Of a stretch of 51,837 bases of DNA, positions 40,594 to 49,295 are shown piece by piece. The translations under genes were made by a program, and so were the position numbers. The number at the start of each line of letters is the position of its first letter. Position 1 is the first letter of the stretch. This DNA is from an uncultured Microbacteriaceae bacterium. Lineage in GTDB: Bacteria; Actinomycetota; Actinomycetes; Actinomycetales; Microbacteriaceae. Where the stretch lies: NCBI GenBank assembly GCA_937872445.1, contig CALMSL010000004.1:1-51837 (forward strand), given 5' to 3'. The notes below the pieces were generated by a model, which was given only the letters and a program-made list of their open reading frames with translations, did not search any database and had not been told where the DNA came from.

Positions 40594-41961
40594 TTACTTG
40601 AGTTCTCCCAGCGTAACCGTCACGGTTGTGGACTTTCCGTCACGAACATAGGTGACGGTGGCCTTGGACCCGGCCTCGGCTGCACGAACCTGTGCGGTCA
40701 GGTCCGTGCTGCCCGTGATCGGCAACCCGTTGAACCCGGTAATGATGTCGCCCTTCTGAATACCGGCCGTCTGCGCGGCGCCGCCATTGGTCACGGTCTG
40801 CACGCTGGCGCCGACAATCGTCTTGGTCGTGATGGCGCTGTCGCCGAGCACGTCCATGACCGTCGCGCCGAGCAGGCCGTGGGTGGCCGTGCCGCCGTTG
40901 ATGATATCGAAGGCGATGCGCTTGGCCAGGTTGGAGGGGATCGCAAATCCGACGCCGATGTTGCCAGACTGGCCCTGCGACGTTGATCCGGTACCCGCGA
41001 TGGCGACATTGATGCCGATCACTTTTCCGTTGAGGTCGAGGAGCGCCCCACCCGAGTTGCCCGGGTTGATGGCCGCGTCGGTCTGAATGACCGGCAGGAA
41101 GATGTTGGCCTGCTGAGCGGCAGTTGGAGCCTGCTGCGACTGCCCGTTGCCGCCCGGGGCCGGGAACTCCCAGAAGTTGAACGGGCCGGAACCATTGTTG
41201 CCGTTCGGCGTCTGCCCCGTACCATCACTCGGCGCAGCGGAGGAGCTCACCGTGATGCTGCGGTTTAGTGCGCTGATGATGCCGTTCGTGACCGTGTTGG
41301 ACAGGCCGAGCGGGGCACCGATGGCGATCGCGTCGTCCCCGACGTTCAGTTTGCTCGAGTCGGCGAATTGCAGGGGCTGGAAGGTGCCTTCGATCTTGAT
41401 GACGGCCAGGTCGGTAATCGGGTCTGTGCCGATGAGTTTGGCCGTATAGATGTGGCCGTCATAGGTCTGCACCGAAATGGAGGTGTGTGCCGCCGCACCG
41501 TCGAGCGTCACGACGTGGGTGTTGGTGAGGATGTATCCGTCATCGGTCAGGATCACACCGGAGCCGGTCCCCGCCGCTGACTGCCCGTTGACCGAAACGG
41601 TGACGACGGATGGCCCGGCGGCTGCTGCGATCGCGGTGATCTTGGTGGCATTCGCGGCATCGTTCACGGTGACGGTGGCGGGGCCGGCGGGGGAAGATGC
41701 CGACGTGCGCGAGTTCAGGTTGGAGGTGATCGCCCACGTTGCGACCCCCGCTCCGGAGGCGCCGCCAATGAGGGCTGTGACGGCGATGGCCGCGATCATT
41801 CCCGCAGCGTTCGATTTCTTCTTCGCGGGCGCAGGTGTCGCAGCGAAGGCGGGCGGGTACGGCGCGGTGGCCGGTTCGGAGGGGACCTGCCGGGCCCCGC
41901 CGGAGTCAGTGGGGTTCGTTTCGACGGATGGTGTTTCGTCAGATTCGGGATTGTCGGTCAT
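40594..41961 (-). CDS. HtrA/DegP-family serine protease, membrane anchored
   Basis: Envelope quality-control protease of 455 residues. Residues 1-50 are a disordered Pro/Thr-rich cytoplasmic part; about 52-78 form the membrane anchor; the trypsin-like domain has His149 (LTNTHVV), Asp184 (ITDLAVIKI) and Ser303 (NPGNSGG); a PDZ domain covers about 350-450. A roughly 50-residue Gly/Asn/Pro-rich insertion (about 238-288) separates the Asp and Ser parts and is longer than usual. ATG 41961 has AAGGAG upstream. Confidence 0.93.
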   Translation of the reverse strand: MTDNPESDETPSVETNPTDSGGARQVPSEPATAPYPPAFAATPAPAKKKSNAAGMIAAIAVTALIGGASGAGVATWAITSNLNSRTSASSPAGPATVTVNDAANATKITAIAAAAGPSVVTVSVNGQSAAGTGSGVILTDDGYILTNTHVVTLDGAAAHTSISVQTYDGHIYTAKLIGTDPITDLAVIKIEGTFQPLQFADSSKLNVGDDAIAIGAPLGLSNTVTNGIISALNRSITVSSSAAPSDGTGQTPNGNNGSGPFNFWEFPAPGGNGQSQQAPTAAQQANIFLPVIQTDAAINPGNSGGALLDLNGKVIGINVAIAGTGSTSQGQSGNIGVGFAIPSNLAKRIAFDIINGGTATHGLLGATVMDVLGDSAITTKTIVGASVQTVTNGGAAQTAGIQKGDIITGFNGLPITGSTDLTAQVRAAEAGSKATVTYVRDGKSTTVTVTLGELK

Positions 41962-42096
41962 GGGGTGCTCCTTCCAAGCATGGACAGCTTCCATCCGTAG
42001 CCTGAACATTGTATTTGTCTGGGCTGTGAGCATGCCGACTACACACCATGACCTGTCTAAGAGGGGCCGAGGCACCCGTTGCGCTGGCCCCTGCTG

Positions 42097-42873
42097 CTAG
42101 CAGCCCGGACCGCGCGGGTTGACGGTGCAGGCGTCCTCGACGAGCACGGTCTTCGCCCCGGCGGCCGCAACAGCAACCAGGCGGTTGGCGGGAACCCACA
42201 CGTAGCCGGCCAGCGGAATCCAGTCGGCGGAGGAGGCGAGGCGGTATTCGGGGGCGTACCCGATGGTGAGGTCGATGACGTAGCGGCCCGGATTCTGGTA
42301 GGTGTGGCTAGTCGGGGTCGCATCGAATTCGGTGAGGCCGAGAGCGCTCCAGGTTGACCCCTGAGTCGAGGAGGTGCGCGTGGATCCGTCGCCGTACGAC
42401 CACACGTACCTCGCCGGGGTGAAGCGAACGGAAGCCGCCTCACCGAGAAGTGTTCCGGCCTTGATGTGCTGCACAGCGCGAGCGTAGAAGTTGGCGGGAA
42501 GGCCCACGATCATCCAGCCATCCGGTTGCATGTGGTCGGTCCCCGCGTTCGGACGGAATCGGGCGACATCGGCAAGGGTCACCGGCATCGTCACGGTGTA
42601 GCCGGGACGGTCGACGGCTGGCGGAGGAGGCGGCGGCAGCGGCGGGAGCGAACCCGAATCGTTGCCGGCTGAGACTGCCGGCGCGTCGACCCGGCCGTCG
42701 AGCGTAACCTCGTGGCCGTCGTGCTCCGCCGAAACGACGGGACAGCCAGTGGTTGCCCGTTCAAGATCCGTGCAATGCGCAGTTCCCGCAGCCGCGGGCG
42801 ATGTCAACGCTGTCGAGACCGCAACTGTTACAACCAACATTAAGATTACGCGCAAAAATCTCGACCGCCCCAC
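42097..42873 (-). CDS. Secreted PKD-like domain protein
   Basis: A 258-residue exported protein: signal peptide about 1-29 (ILMLVVTVAVSTALTSPAAAG), Pro-rich linker at about 76-90, then a PKD-like Ig-fold segment (YVWSYGDGSTRTSS ... SHTYQNPGRYVIDLTIGY). Cys residues near both ends (HCTD, GCPV; DACTVNPRGPGC) may form disulfides. GTG 42873 lies inside the 3' end of the upstream lipoprotein gene (28-bp overlap), so the two are co-expressed. Function unknown. Confidence 0.82.
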   Translation of the reverse strand: MGRSRFLRVILMLVVTVAVSTALTSPAAAGTAHCTDLERATTGCPVVSAEHDGHEVTLDGRVDAPAVSAGNDSGSLPPLPPPPPPAVDRPGYTVTMPVTLADVARFRPNAGTDHMQPDGWMIVGLPANFYARAVQHIKAGTLLGEAASVRFTPARYVWSYGDGSTRTSSTQGSTWSALGLTEFDATPTSHTYQNPGRYVIDLTIGYAPEYRLASSADWIPLAGYVWVPANRLVAVAAAGAKTVLVEDACTVNPRGPGC

Positions 42874-43424
42874 TTTTCCTCATTTGCAACCAGCAACTGA
42901 TCGTTTGCGGGCCCGCTGGACTTGTCAAACGTCACTTCAAATGGAATGCGGTTTGGCCGCGTCTCCGACACAACGCTGTGGCCATTCGCATCCAAGACGT
43001 CCACCGCAGTCAAGTCCACACAGAGGTAGAGGCGAACGATTCCAACTCCGTCAGCAGCCGTTGAATCGTATTGCTGGAGGGAAACCTTGTCGAAAGTTGT
43101 CTTGCCAACACTATGAAGCTTTTTGGTGCGCGCCTCCTCGAAACCCGTGGATTGCGCGTTAACCCATTCTTTGGTGGCGACCGAAAGCAACCTATCCGGA
43201 TTCGCGCCACCCTCCGCAAGTATCTGATCGGATACCCTCAAATAGTTTGCAAAGGCGTCGGTGGCGGCCGCGAGCGCCTCCTCGTCGGACGCGAAAACGG
43301 GCGTGGCACCGGGCCCAGGTTCCGGAGTGATGATGGGGTCGGGCGGCACGCATCCGGCCAGAAGAAGCACGAGGGCCAGCCCGGCCGCGAGCGTTGCTGC
43401 AGGGCGCGACAACCGGAACCTCAT
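42846..43424 (-). CDS. Putative lipoprotein
   Basis: A 192-residue exported protein with signal peptide and lipobox LLLAGC, then a Pro/Gly-rich linker (PDPIITPEPGPGATP) and a helical domain of about 150 residues (EEALAAATDAFANYLRVSDQ). ATG 43424 has no ribosome binding site; TAACGT ends 8 nt upstream, so it may be leaderless. It is encoded with the PKD-like protein as a surface pair, and is divergent from the aminotransferase gene. No family recognised. Confidence 0.78.
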   Translation of the reverse strand: MRFRLSRPAATLAAGLALVLLLAGCVPPDPIITPEPGPGATPVFASDEEALAAATDAFANYLRVSDQILAEGGANPDRLLSVATKEWVNAQSTGFEEARTKKLHSVGKTTFDKVSLQQYDSTAADGVGIVRLYLCVDLTAVDVLDANGHSVVSETRPNRIPFEVTFDKSSGPANDQLLVANEEKWGGRDFCA

Positions 43425-43494
43425 AAAGCACGACGTTAGGTGACCGGTTGACGCCCGCGCAGTAGTTATCCACAACTCGCGCTAGCGTGGTTCC

Positions 43495-44691
43495 ATGACG
43501 GTGCACGGCGCATGGCAAAGGGCAGCACGAGGGGCAATGCTCCTCGGTGACGACGGCGAACTGAGGCCGACGATCTTCGCGGAGATGTCCGCGCTGGCGG
43601 TGTCCACCGGCGCCATCAACCTCGGGCAGGGCTTCCCCGACGAGGACGGCCCCACCGAAGTGCTCGAGGCGGCGCGCCAGGCGATCAGCGACGGGATCAA
43701 CCAGTACCCGCCCGGGCTCGGCATGCCCGTGTTGCGCAACGCCATCTCCGACCACCAACAGCGCTTCTACGGGCTCTCCGTCGACCCCGACACGGAAGTC
43801 CTCGTCACCGCCGGCGCCACGGAAGCGCTCGCGGCCACCATCCTCGCGCTCACGGATCACGGCGACGAGGTGGTCACCTTCGAACCGTTCTACGACTCCT
43901 ACGCCGCCATCGCGAACCTCGGCAACGCCGCACTCGTCACCGTGCCGCTGCGCGGAGCCGACTTCCAGCCCGACCACGACGAGTTGCGGGCCGCCATCAC
44001 CGACCGCACCCGACTCATCCTGGTCAACGATCCGCACAACCCGACCGGCGCGACATTCCGTCGCGAAACACTCGAACTTCTCGTCGAACTCGCCCACAAA
44101 CACGACGCCATCCTCGTCACCGACGAGGTCTATGAACACCTCGTATTCCGCGAACAGCATGTGCCCATCGCGAGCCTGCCGGGTGCCCGCGAACGCACGG
44201 TCAGCATCTCCAGCGGAGGGAAAACCTTCAACACGACGGGCTGGAAAATCGGCTGGATCACCGCGCCCGCGGAAATCCTCCAGGCGATCCTGGCCGTCAA
44301 GCAATACCTCACCTTCGTGAACGGCGCGCCGTTTCAGCCCGCCATCGCCGTCGGCCTCGGACTCCCCGACGCGCACTTCCGGGAAGTGGCCCGAGCGTTG
44401 GAAGCGAAGTGCACGCTCCTGTCCGCCGGGCTCAGCTCCGCGGGGTTTTCCGTTTCGAAACCTCGCGGCGGATACTTCGTGATCGCGGATGCCGCACCGC
44501 TCGGCTTCCCGGACGCCGACGAGGCCTGCCGCCAATTGCCGACATTAGCCGGCGTCGTGGGGATTCCCGTGACCGCGTTCGTTCGGCCAGAACATCGCGC
44601 CGACTACGCCTCGCTCATCCGATTCGCATTCTGCAAGAAAATCGACGTCCTCGAGCGGGCGTCCGCGCAGTTGACCGAGCTGCGGCGCTAA
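43495..44691 (+). CDS. PLP-dependent class I aminotransferase (DapC-like)
   Basis: A 398-residue fold-type I aminotransferase: INLGQGFPDEDGP near the N terminus, GLGMPVLRNAI, VNDPHNPTGA, TDEVYEHLVF, the PLP-binding Lys243 in SSGGKTFNTTGWKIGW, and substrate-binding Arg in IRFAFCKK. It resembles actinobacterial DapC (N-succinyl-diaminopimelate aminotransferase) and kynurenine/methionine aminotransferases; the exact substrate is not certain. TAGCGT lies 6 nt before ATG 43495, so it is probably leaderless. It overlaps the convergent kinase gene by 4 bp. Confidence 0.88.
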   Translation: MTVHGAWQRAARGAMLLGDDGELRPTIFAEMSALAVSTGAINLGQGFPDEDGPTEVLEAARQAISDGINQYPPGLGMPVLRNAISDHQQRFYGLSVDPDTEVLVTAGATEALAATILALTDHGDEVVTFEPFYDSYAAIANLGNAALVTVPLRGADFQPDHDELRAAITDRTRLILVNDPHNPTGATFRRETLELLVELAHKHDAILVTDEVYEHLVFREQHVPIASLPGARERTVSISSGGKTFNTTGWKIGWITAPAEILQAILAVKQYLTFVNGAPFQPAIAVGLGLPDAHFREVARALEAKCTLLSAGLSSAGFSVSKPRGGYFVIADAAPLGFPDADEACRQLPTLAGVVGIPVTAFVRPEHRADYASLIRFAFCKKIDVLERASAQLTELRR

Positions 44692-46421
44692 CTGCCCGCC
44701 AGCGGCAGGGTCATCGTGAAGCAGGTGCCTTTGCCTTCCTCGCTCTCGACGCTGAGTTCCCCGCCGTGAGCCGTGACTATCGCCTTCGTGATCACCAGTC
44801 CAAGCCCAACCCCGGGCACCGCATTCTTGGTGGCCGTGGAGGCCCGGAAGAAACGGGAAAACAACTGGTCGAGTTCGGCCGCGGCAATGCCCATGCCGGT
44901 GTCTCGCACCGCGACGACCACGTGATCCGCGTTCGATTCGACGCTGACCGTTACCGACCCGCCCTCCGGAGTGAACTTGAGAGCATTGGAGATGAGGTTG
45001 TCGCACGCCTGCCCGATCCGAACCGCATCGCCGCGCACGGCAACACCGGATTCGATTTCCGTCGCCAGGGTGATCCCCGCCGACGACGCTGCGGGCCGTG
45101 CCGACTCCACCGACGCCGAGACGATGTGGTCAAGGCTCTGCTCGGACTGGTCGACGTGGAACATCCCGGAGTCGACCTGCGCGGTGAAGAGCAGGTCCCC
45201 CACCAGACGCAGTAACCGATTCGCGTTGCGCTCGGCCACCGCAAGGTAGTGCAGTTGGTTCTTGGACAATTCCGTTCCGACTTCGTCTCTCAGAAGTTCA
45301 AGGTAGCCAAGAATGGAACTCAGCGGGGTTCGCAGCTCGTGGGAAATGAGTCCGACAAATTCGTCTTTCAGGCGGGATAATTCCTTCGCCTTCGTCACGT
45401 CGTTTGCGACGAACAGGTACCCTGCGATCTCGCCCAGCTCGGTCACGCGCGCAGTCACCGCGAGGTCTACCGGAATGAGTCGACCATCCGCATGAACGTA
45501 GGTCCACTCCCGCACATCCGCGCTTCCCAGCCGTGCCGGCTCAACCAACGCAGAGAACCCTGGATTCAGCACGGTCTCGCCGGCGGGAAAATTCAACTCC
45601 TTTGAACGGATCGCCAATTCTTCCGCGAGGTGAAACTCGTCAATGCGCCGGATGCCTTCCGTCTCCTCCGACGTCAGACCGAGCATCTTCACGGCCCCCG
45701 GATTCCAGGCATCGATGAGGCCCGTGCGGTCCGTTCCGATCGCAGACTGTTCGGTGACAGCACCCCACAGGCCGCGAAACATCCGCTCCAACTCCCGCAG
45801 CTGCGCCTCGCTGTCGGCAAGCCTCCTCGCGTGCTCCACACTTTCGTCGAGCATCCTCGCGCGCTCTTGAGCCTCGTCACGGGCGACGTCCGCTCGCCGC
45901 CGCCACTGACGCGACAACTCGTTGATGACCGCGGCCGCAACCGCAAACACGACCGGAGTCACCAGACTCCGCACCATGAATCCCGGATCGAGAACCAGCT
46001 TCCAGTCGAACACGATGGGCAGGAGCAGAGTGACGGCCGCACCCAGGGCGGCGTACACGACATAACGTCTGCCCTTCTCTGCGGCAAGCCAGACGATGGG
46101 GAGAATGACGAGCGCACCGAACGCCGAGTTGTTGGTCCCGGTGCCGCCACGGAGGAAGCCAATGGCGACAAAGTCGAGTACCGGAACCATGAGCGCCCAA
46201 CCCGACATGATGGTGCGCGCAGTGAAAATCCAGGCGAGACCGGTGCCAGCGAGAGCCAGAGCCATGCCGATCGTCACGGCCATGATGTTCGAGATGAAAT
46301 TGCCCGGCGCAAGGAGCAGAGGAATCAGCGCAAGCAGGAAAAACACCGTCACCGGCAGCTGCTTCACGATGGGAGTCGGCGAGTCGACCTGTGTGCGCAA
46401 ACTCAGCCGCGAGACCCTCAC
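44688..46421 (-). CDS. Membrane PAS sensor histidine kinase
   Basis: A 577-residue kinase. Residues 24-170 hold six or seven membrane helices without a clear external domain; 175-215 look like a coiled coil; a PAS domain follows (about 218-345: GLIDAWNPGAVKMLGLTSEE, and VHADGRLIPVDLAVTARV); HisKA has His361 (FVGLISHELRTPL); the ATPase domain has DNLISNALKFTP and GVGLGLVITK. GTG 46421 overlaps the receiver stop (GTGA). Last gene of a four-gene signalling operon. Confidence 0.93.
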   Translation of the reverse strand: MRVSRLSLRTQVDSPTPIVKQLPVTVFFLLALIPLLLAPGNFISNIMAVTIGMALALAGTGLAWIFTARTIMSGWALMVPVLDFVAIGFLRGGTGTNNSAFGALVILPIVWLAAEKGRRYVVYAALGAAVTLLLPIVFDWKLVLDPGFMVRSLVTPVVFAVAAAVINELSRQWRRRADVARDEAQERARMLDESVEHARRLADSEAQLRELERMFRGLWGAVTEQSAIGTDRTGLIDAWNPGAVKMLGLTSEETEGIRRIDEFHLAEELAIRSKELNFPAGETVLNPGFSALVEPARLGSADVREWTYVHADGRLIPVDLAVTARVTELGEIAGYLFVANDVTKAKELSRLKDEFVGLISHELRTPLSSILGYLELLRDEVGTELSKNQLHYLAVAERNANRLLRLVGDLLFTAQVDSGMFHVDQSEQSLDHIVSASVESARPAASSAGITLATEIESGVAVRGDAVRIGQACDNLISNALKFTPEGGSVTVSVESNADHVVVAVRDTGMGIAAAELDQLFSRFFRASTATKNAVPGVGLGLVITKAIVTAHGGELSVESEEGKGTCFTMTLPLAGS

Positions 46422-46816
46422 TGATTCTCCTCGAGCTCCACAGCGAGCTCTGAGAGTCGAGCGGCCAATTCGCGTGGGCTGAACGGTTTCATCAAGTACT
46501 CGTTCGCGCCGACGTCAAGGCCGGACTTCTGGGACCATTCGGTGACCGACGCGGACAGCAGCAGGATTGTGGTGTCCTTCAGCGAGGCGTCGCCGCGAAT
46601 CAGCTGACACAAGTCAAGACCCGACTTTCCGGGCATGGACACATCGAGGATGGCAATGTGGGGAACGGTCGTCCTGATCGCCTCCCAGGCGGCATCGCCG
46701 TCGGCCGCAGAGGCGACAAGATCCAGGCCCGCCCGTTCCACGGCAATAGCGACCAGCGCGCGGATGTCGTCGTCATCATCCGCCGCCACCACTCGCAGGG
46801 GCGCGCCGTCGGCCAA
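46418..46816 (-). CDS. Stand-alone receiver domain response regulator
   Basis: A 132-residue single-domain receiver: acidic cluster DDDDD at 13-17, phosphoacceptor Asp58 (IAILDVSMPGKSG), Ser in LLLSAS, and Lys110 in YLMKPF. No output domain, so it acts by protein contact or as phosphate relay or sink. I chose TTG 46816, which follows the preceding stop by 2 bp; GTG 46792 and GTG 46789 are possible. Translationally coupled to the PAS kinase that follows. Confidence 0.85.
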   Translation of the reverse strand: MADGAPLRVVAADDDDDIRALVAIAVERAGLDLVASAADGDAAWEAIRTTVPHIAILDVSMPGKSGLDLCQLIRGDASLKDTTILLLSASVTEWSQKSGLDVGANEYLMKPFSPRELAARLSELAVELEENQ

Positions 46817-46818
46817 GA

Positions 46819-47193
46819 TCAGGCCGCCCAGCCTGGCACGAAAGTCTCCAGGACATCCTGCACGTGCGCCCGCGTGACCGGCTTCATGAGCTTCGCATGG
46901 GAGTCCGGGTAGCTTCCCACGTCGAGAACCGACGAAATCACGACGACGCAGTGAGGCGCCCGCTTGCGGATAAGTTCGGAGAGTTCCCACCCGTTCATGC
47001 CGGGGAGAATGAGGTCGATCATGGCGACGTCCGGCAACTCATCGGCGAAGGCCACCATGGCGGCCTCCGCGGACTCGGTTGCCGTTACCTCGCACCCCGC
47101 CAGCTCAAAATAGCGTTGCAGAAGGAAGCGTTGGTCCTCACCGTCTTCGACAATGAGCACCTTGACGGCGGCTCGATTAAGGATGTCCACCAT
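46819..47193 (-). CDS. Stand-alone receiver domain response regulator
   Basis: A 124-residue receiver: acidic pair in VEDGED, Asp60 (VAMIDLILPGMNG), Ser in VISSV and Lys104 (KLMKPV). It differs from the next receiver in its alpha4 region (DVGSYPDSHA), so the two are not a recent duplication. The ATG lies 4 bp after the deacetylase-fusion stop and has GAGG upstream. With no output domain it could pass phosphate between kinase and fusion protein. Confidence 0.88.
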   Translation of the reverse strand: MVDILNRAAVKVLIVEDGEDQRFLLQRYFELAGCEVTATESAEAAMVAFADELPDVAMIDLILPGMNGWELSELIRKRAPHCVVVISSVLDVGSYPDSHAKLMKPVTRAHVQDVLETFVPGWAA

Positions 47194-47197
47194 GGCT

Positions 47198-48205
47198 CTA
47201 CTTGACCTCGGAGGATTCGCGGACGATCTCGAACGGTTCGCAGAACATCCCCTGACCGAAACGTGACCAATACAGGGCGGTCGCACGGGCAAACTCGGCC
47301 TCCAGGAAGCGGGGCCGCTCCCCGTGCTTCGCGAAGCAACCCAGCATGGCCACTTTGGCGTCAAGGAACTGGTCGATGGTGACAAACCGATTTGGCCGAA
47401 AATCGACTGTCGCAGTCGAGCCCTGATAGCACACGACAGAGTTCACCCCGCTCGCCGCGACCATCGTGGCATCGAACACCGTTCGGTGGTCCTCGTGCAC
47501 GTCGCTTCCGCTGTGGGTGTAGATGATTGTCGGGTTGACCTGAGAAATGGCCTTTGAGATCGCCTCCACGGCGAACTCCTGCCGAAGCTCGTGCTCGGAA
47601 ACTTCTTCCATCAGCAACCGCGCTCCGATGATCTGCGCCGACGCGGTGCCTTCCTCCCAGGCGGTCTTGATCCCGCCGTCGCGTCCACCGCGCGACAAAG
47701 TCAGGATCGCCACAGGGTCGCCAGCGTCGCGGTGAGCGGCGAGGGTTCCCCCAGCACCAACCTCAACGTCGTCCGGATGCGCGCCGATGGCCAGCACCAC
47801 CGCCCGGCCCGGAGCGCTCGCACTGCGCGCCCTGGCCTCCTCCGCCAAACGGAGAACATGGGCCACAAGATCGGCCGAGGCAACAGGCTTGGTGAGGAAT
47901 TCGTTGGCCTGATTTCTCAGGGCCGACACCGCATAGTCGATGGAGGCATGCGCCGTCATGACAATGACCGGAATGCCCGGCTGAATTGCGCGCAACTGCT
48001 CGATGAGCTCGAGGCCGGACATTCCCGGCATTTCGATGTCCGTTATGACGACGTCCGGAGCGAAGTCGGCGAACATGCGCGCCACTATTGTGGGGTCGGC
48101 GAACGTCGCAACGGTGCACCCCAGTTTGTTCTCAAGAATGGTCTTCGTGTATTCGGCAACATCACTGTCGTCCTCGACCACAATTACCCGGAAAGGCTCG
48201 GCCAT
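47198..48205 (-). CDS. Receiver domain fused to a PIG-L/LmbE-family deacetylase
   Basis: A 335-residue protein with a receiver in residues 1-122 (acidic VEDDSD, Asp56 in VVITDIEMPGMSG, Thr in VMTAHA, Lys106 in LTKPV) joined by a short linker to a zinc-dependent N-acetyl-sugar deacetylase domain in 135-335. The second domain has the metal/catalytic motif AHPDDVEVG (His143, Asp145, Asp146) and SDVHEDHRTV (His237, His240). LmbE-family enzymes deacetylate N-acetylglucosaminyl compounds such as mycothiol or bacillithiol precursors and glycolipids. The kinase and two receivers in the operon suggest phosphorylation controls the enzyme. ATG 48205 has GGGGGAG 3 nt upstream (tight). Confidence 0.88.
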   Translation of the reverse strand: MAEPFRVIVVEDDSDVAEYTKTILENKLGCTVATFADPTIVARMFADFAPDVVITDIEMPGMSGLELIEQLRAIQPGIPVIVMTAHASIDYAVSALRNQANEFLTKPVASADLVAHVLRLAEEARARSASAPGRAVVLAIGAHPDDVEVGAGGTLAAHRDAGDPVAILTLSRGGRDGGIKTAWEEGTASAQIIGARLLMEEVSEHELRQEFAVEAISKAISQVNPTIIYTHSGSDVHEDHRTVFDATMVAASGVNSVVCYQGSTATVDFRPNRFVTIDQFLDAKVAMLGCFAKHGERPRFLEAEFARATALYWSRFGQGMFCEPFEIVRESSEVK

Positions 48206-48288
48206 CAACTCCCCCGTTTCAAGCGCGCTTGCGTCAACTGTACGCAATCATCGGGAAGTTCGGAACACGTTCGAGCGTGATTCAGGAT

Positions 48289-49098
48289 TTAACGCTCCGT
48301 GACACCGAACCGTCGGAGCTTCAGCGCCGGGTTCACGGTACGCACCTCGGCGAGGCGCGCGAGAGAAATCCAGGCGAGGGCCACATCCGTGTTTTCGCCG
48401 ATCGTGGCGAGCTCGATTCCCATCGGGTCGACGATCATGCTGTTGCCGGCGCCGATCGGCGGCGCCTGGTCCGCTGCGGCGATGTACACCGTATTTTCGA
48501 GCGCGCGTGCCGTGACGAGTGTGCGCCAGTGGTGCTCCTTGAGGGGGCCGCGCACCCATTCGCTCGGCAGAACGATCAGGTCGGCACCGGCGTCCACGAT
48601 GCGCCGCGAAACCTCGGGGAACCGGATGTCGTAGCAGGTCTGCAATCCGACCGTGACGCCGCCGAGGGCGAACGTCTCCGGCTCCTCGATGGGTCCGGCG
48701 ACCACCCAGTCGGACTCCTTCTGGCCGAACGCGTCGTACAGGTGCATTTTGCGGTACTTCGCGACGAGCGCGCCCGACGGGTCGACGGCGATGAGCGTGT
48801 TGGAGAAGCGGTGCGAATCCTCGGTGGTTTCCAGCATTCCGGCGACCAGGTGTACGCCGAGGTCGGCGGCCAGGGCGGCCAGTTCCGTGGCGAACGGCCC
48901 ATCCACCGGTTCGGCGGCGGCGACCGACCGCTCCCCCAGGTCGGGCAGAAAGAACGACGAGTACTCCGGGAACACGATGAGCTTCGCACCGCGCTCGGCG
49001 GCGAGCGCGGCCAGCGAACGGATCGAGCCCAGGTTTTTCGCCTTATCGTCCCCCGGTGCGAACTGGGCGACGGCGATCGCGATGGCGGAGTCATCCAT
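48289..49098 (-). CDS. Carbon-nitrogen hydrolase (nitrilase superfamily amidase)
   Basis: A 269-residue enzyme with the catalytic triad Glu45 (FPEYSS), Lys117 (YRKMHLYD) and Cys155 (LQTCYDIRFPE). It resembles omega-amidase and deaminated-glutathione amidase-type members that hydrolyse small amides; substrate not certain. TAAGCT lies exactly 6 nt before ATG 49098, consistent with a leaderless transcript. It is divergent from the thiolase gene, with an unusual inverted repeat in the gap. Confidence 0.9.
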   Translation of the reverse strand: MDDSAIAIAVAQFAPGDDKAKNLGSIRSLAALAAERGAKLIVFPEYSSFFLPDLGERSVAAAEPVDGPFATELAALAADLGVHLVAGMLETTEDSHRFSNTLIAVDPSGALVAKYRKMHLYDAFGQKESDWVVAGPIEEPETFALGGVTVGLQTCYDIRFPEVSRRIVDAGADLIVLPSEWVRGPLKEHHWRTLVTARALENTVYIAAADQAPPIGAGNSMIVDPMGIELATIGENTDVALAWISLARLAEVRTVNPALKLRRFGVTER

Positions 49099-49148
49099 GC
49101 CCCTAGCTTACGAAGTCGAGCGCATCCCCACCCACACCGCACTTCAGA

Positions 49149-49230
49149 CCCAAATGAAGGAGAACTGCGCGACGCGACCCGTACTGATGGGGCACAATTC
49201 GCCGACAGTGCCACAGTGCCTTCATTTGGG
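49149..49230. repeat. Widely spaced 12-bp inverted repeat in the nitrilase/thiolase intergenic region
   Basis: CCCAAATGAAGG (49149-49160) and its exact complement CCTTCATTTGGG (49219-49230) flank 58 bp. Either a divergent operator pair or a transposable-element-like or RNA structure. The flanks also match partly (GACCCAAATGAAGG and GTCCCAAATGAAGG). No ORF lies inside. Confidence 0.5.
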
Positions 49231-49295
49231 ACCCTGATCGCGGCGGGGTGACCGGGTACGCTGAATTGGCAGCCCACCGCCATCGAGGGAGCCGG

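Noticed and set aside
42008-42013. TACAAT upstream of htrA as its -10
   Set aside because: It lies about 47 bp before the start and a fitting -35 is not visible at 16-18 bp; left unassigned.
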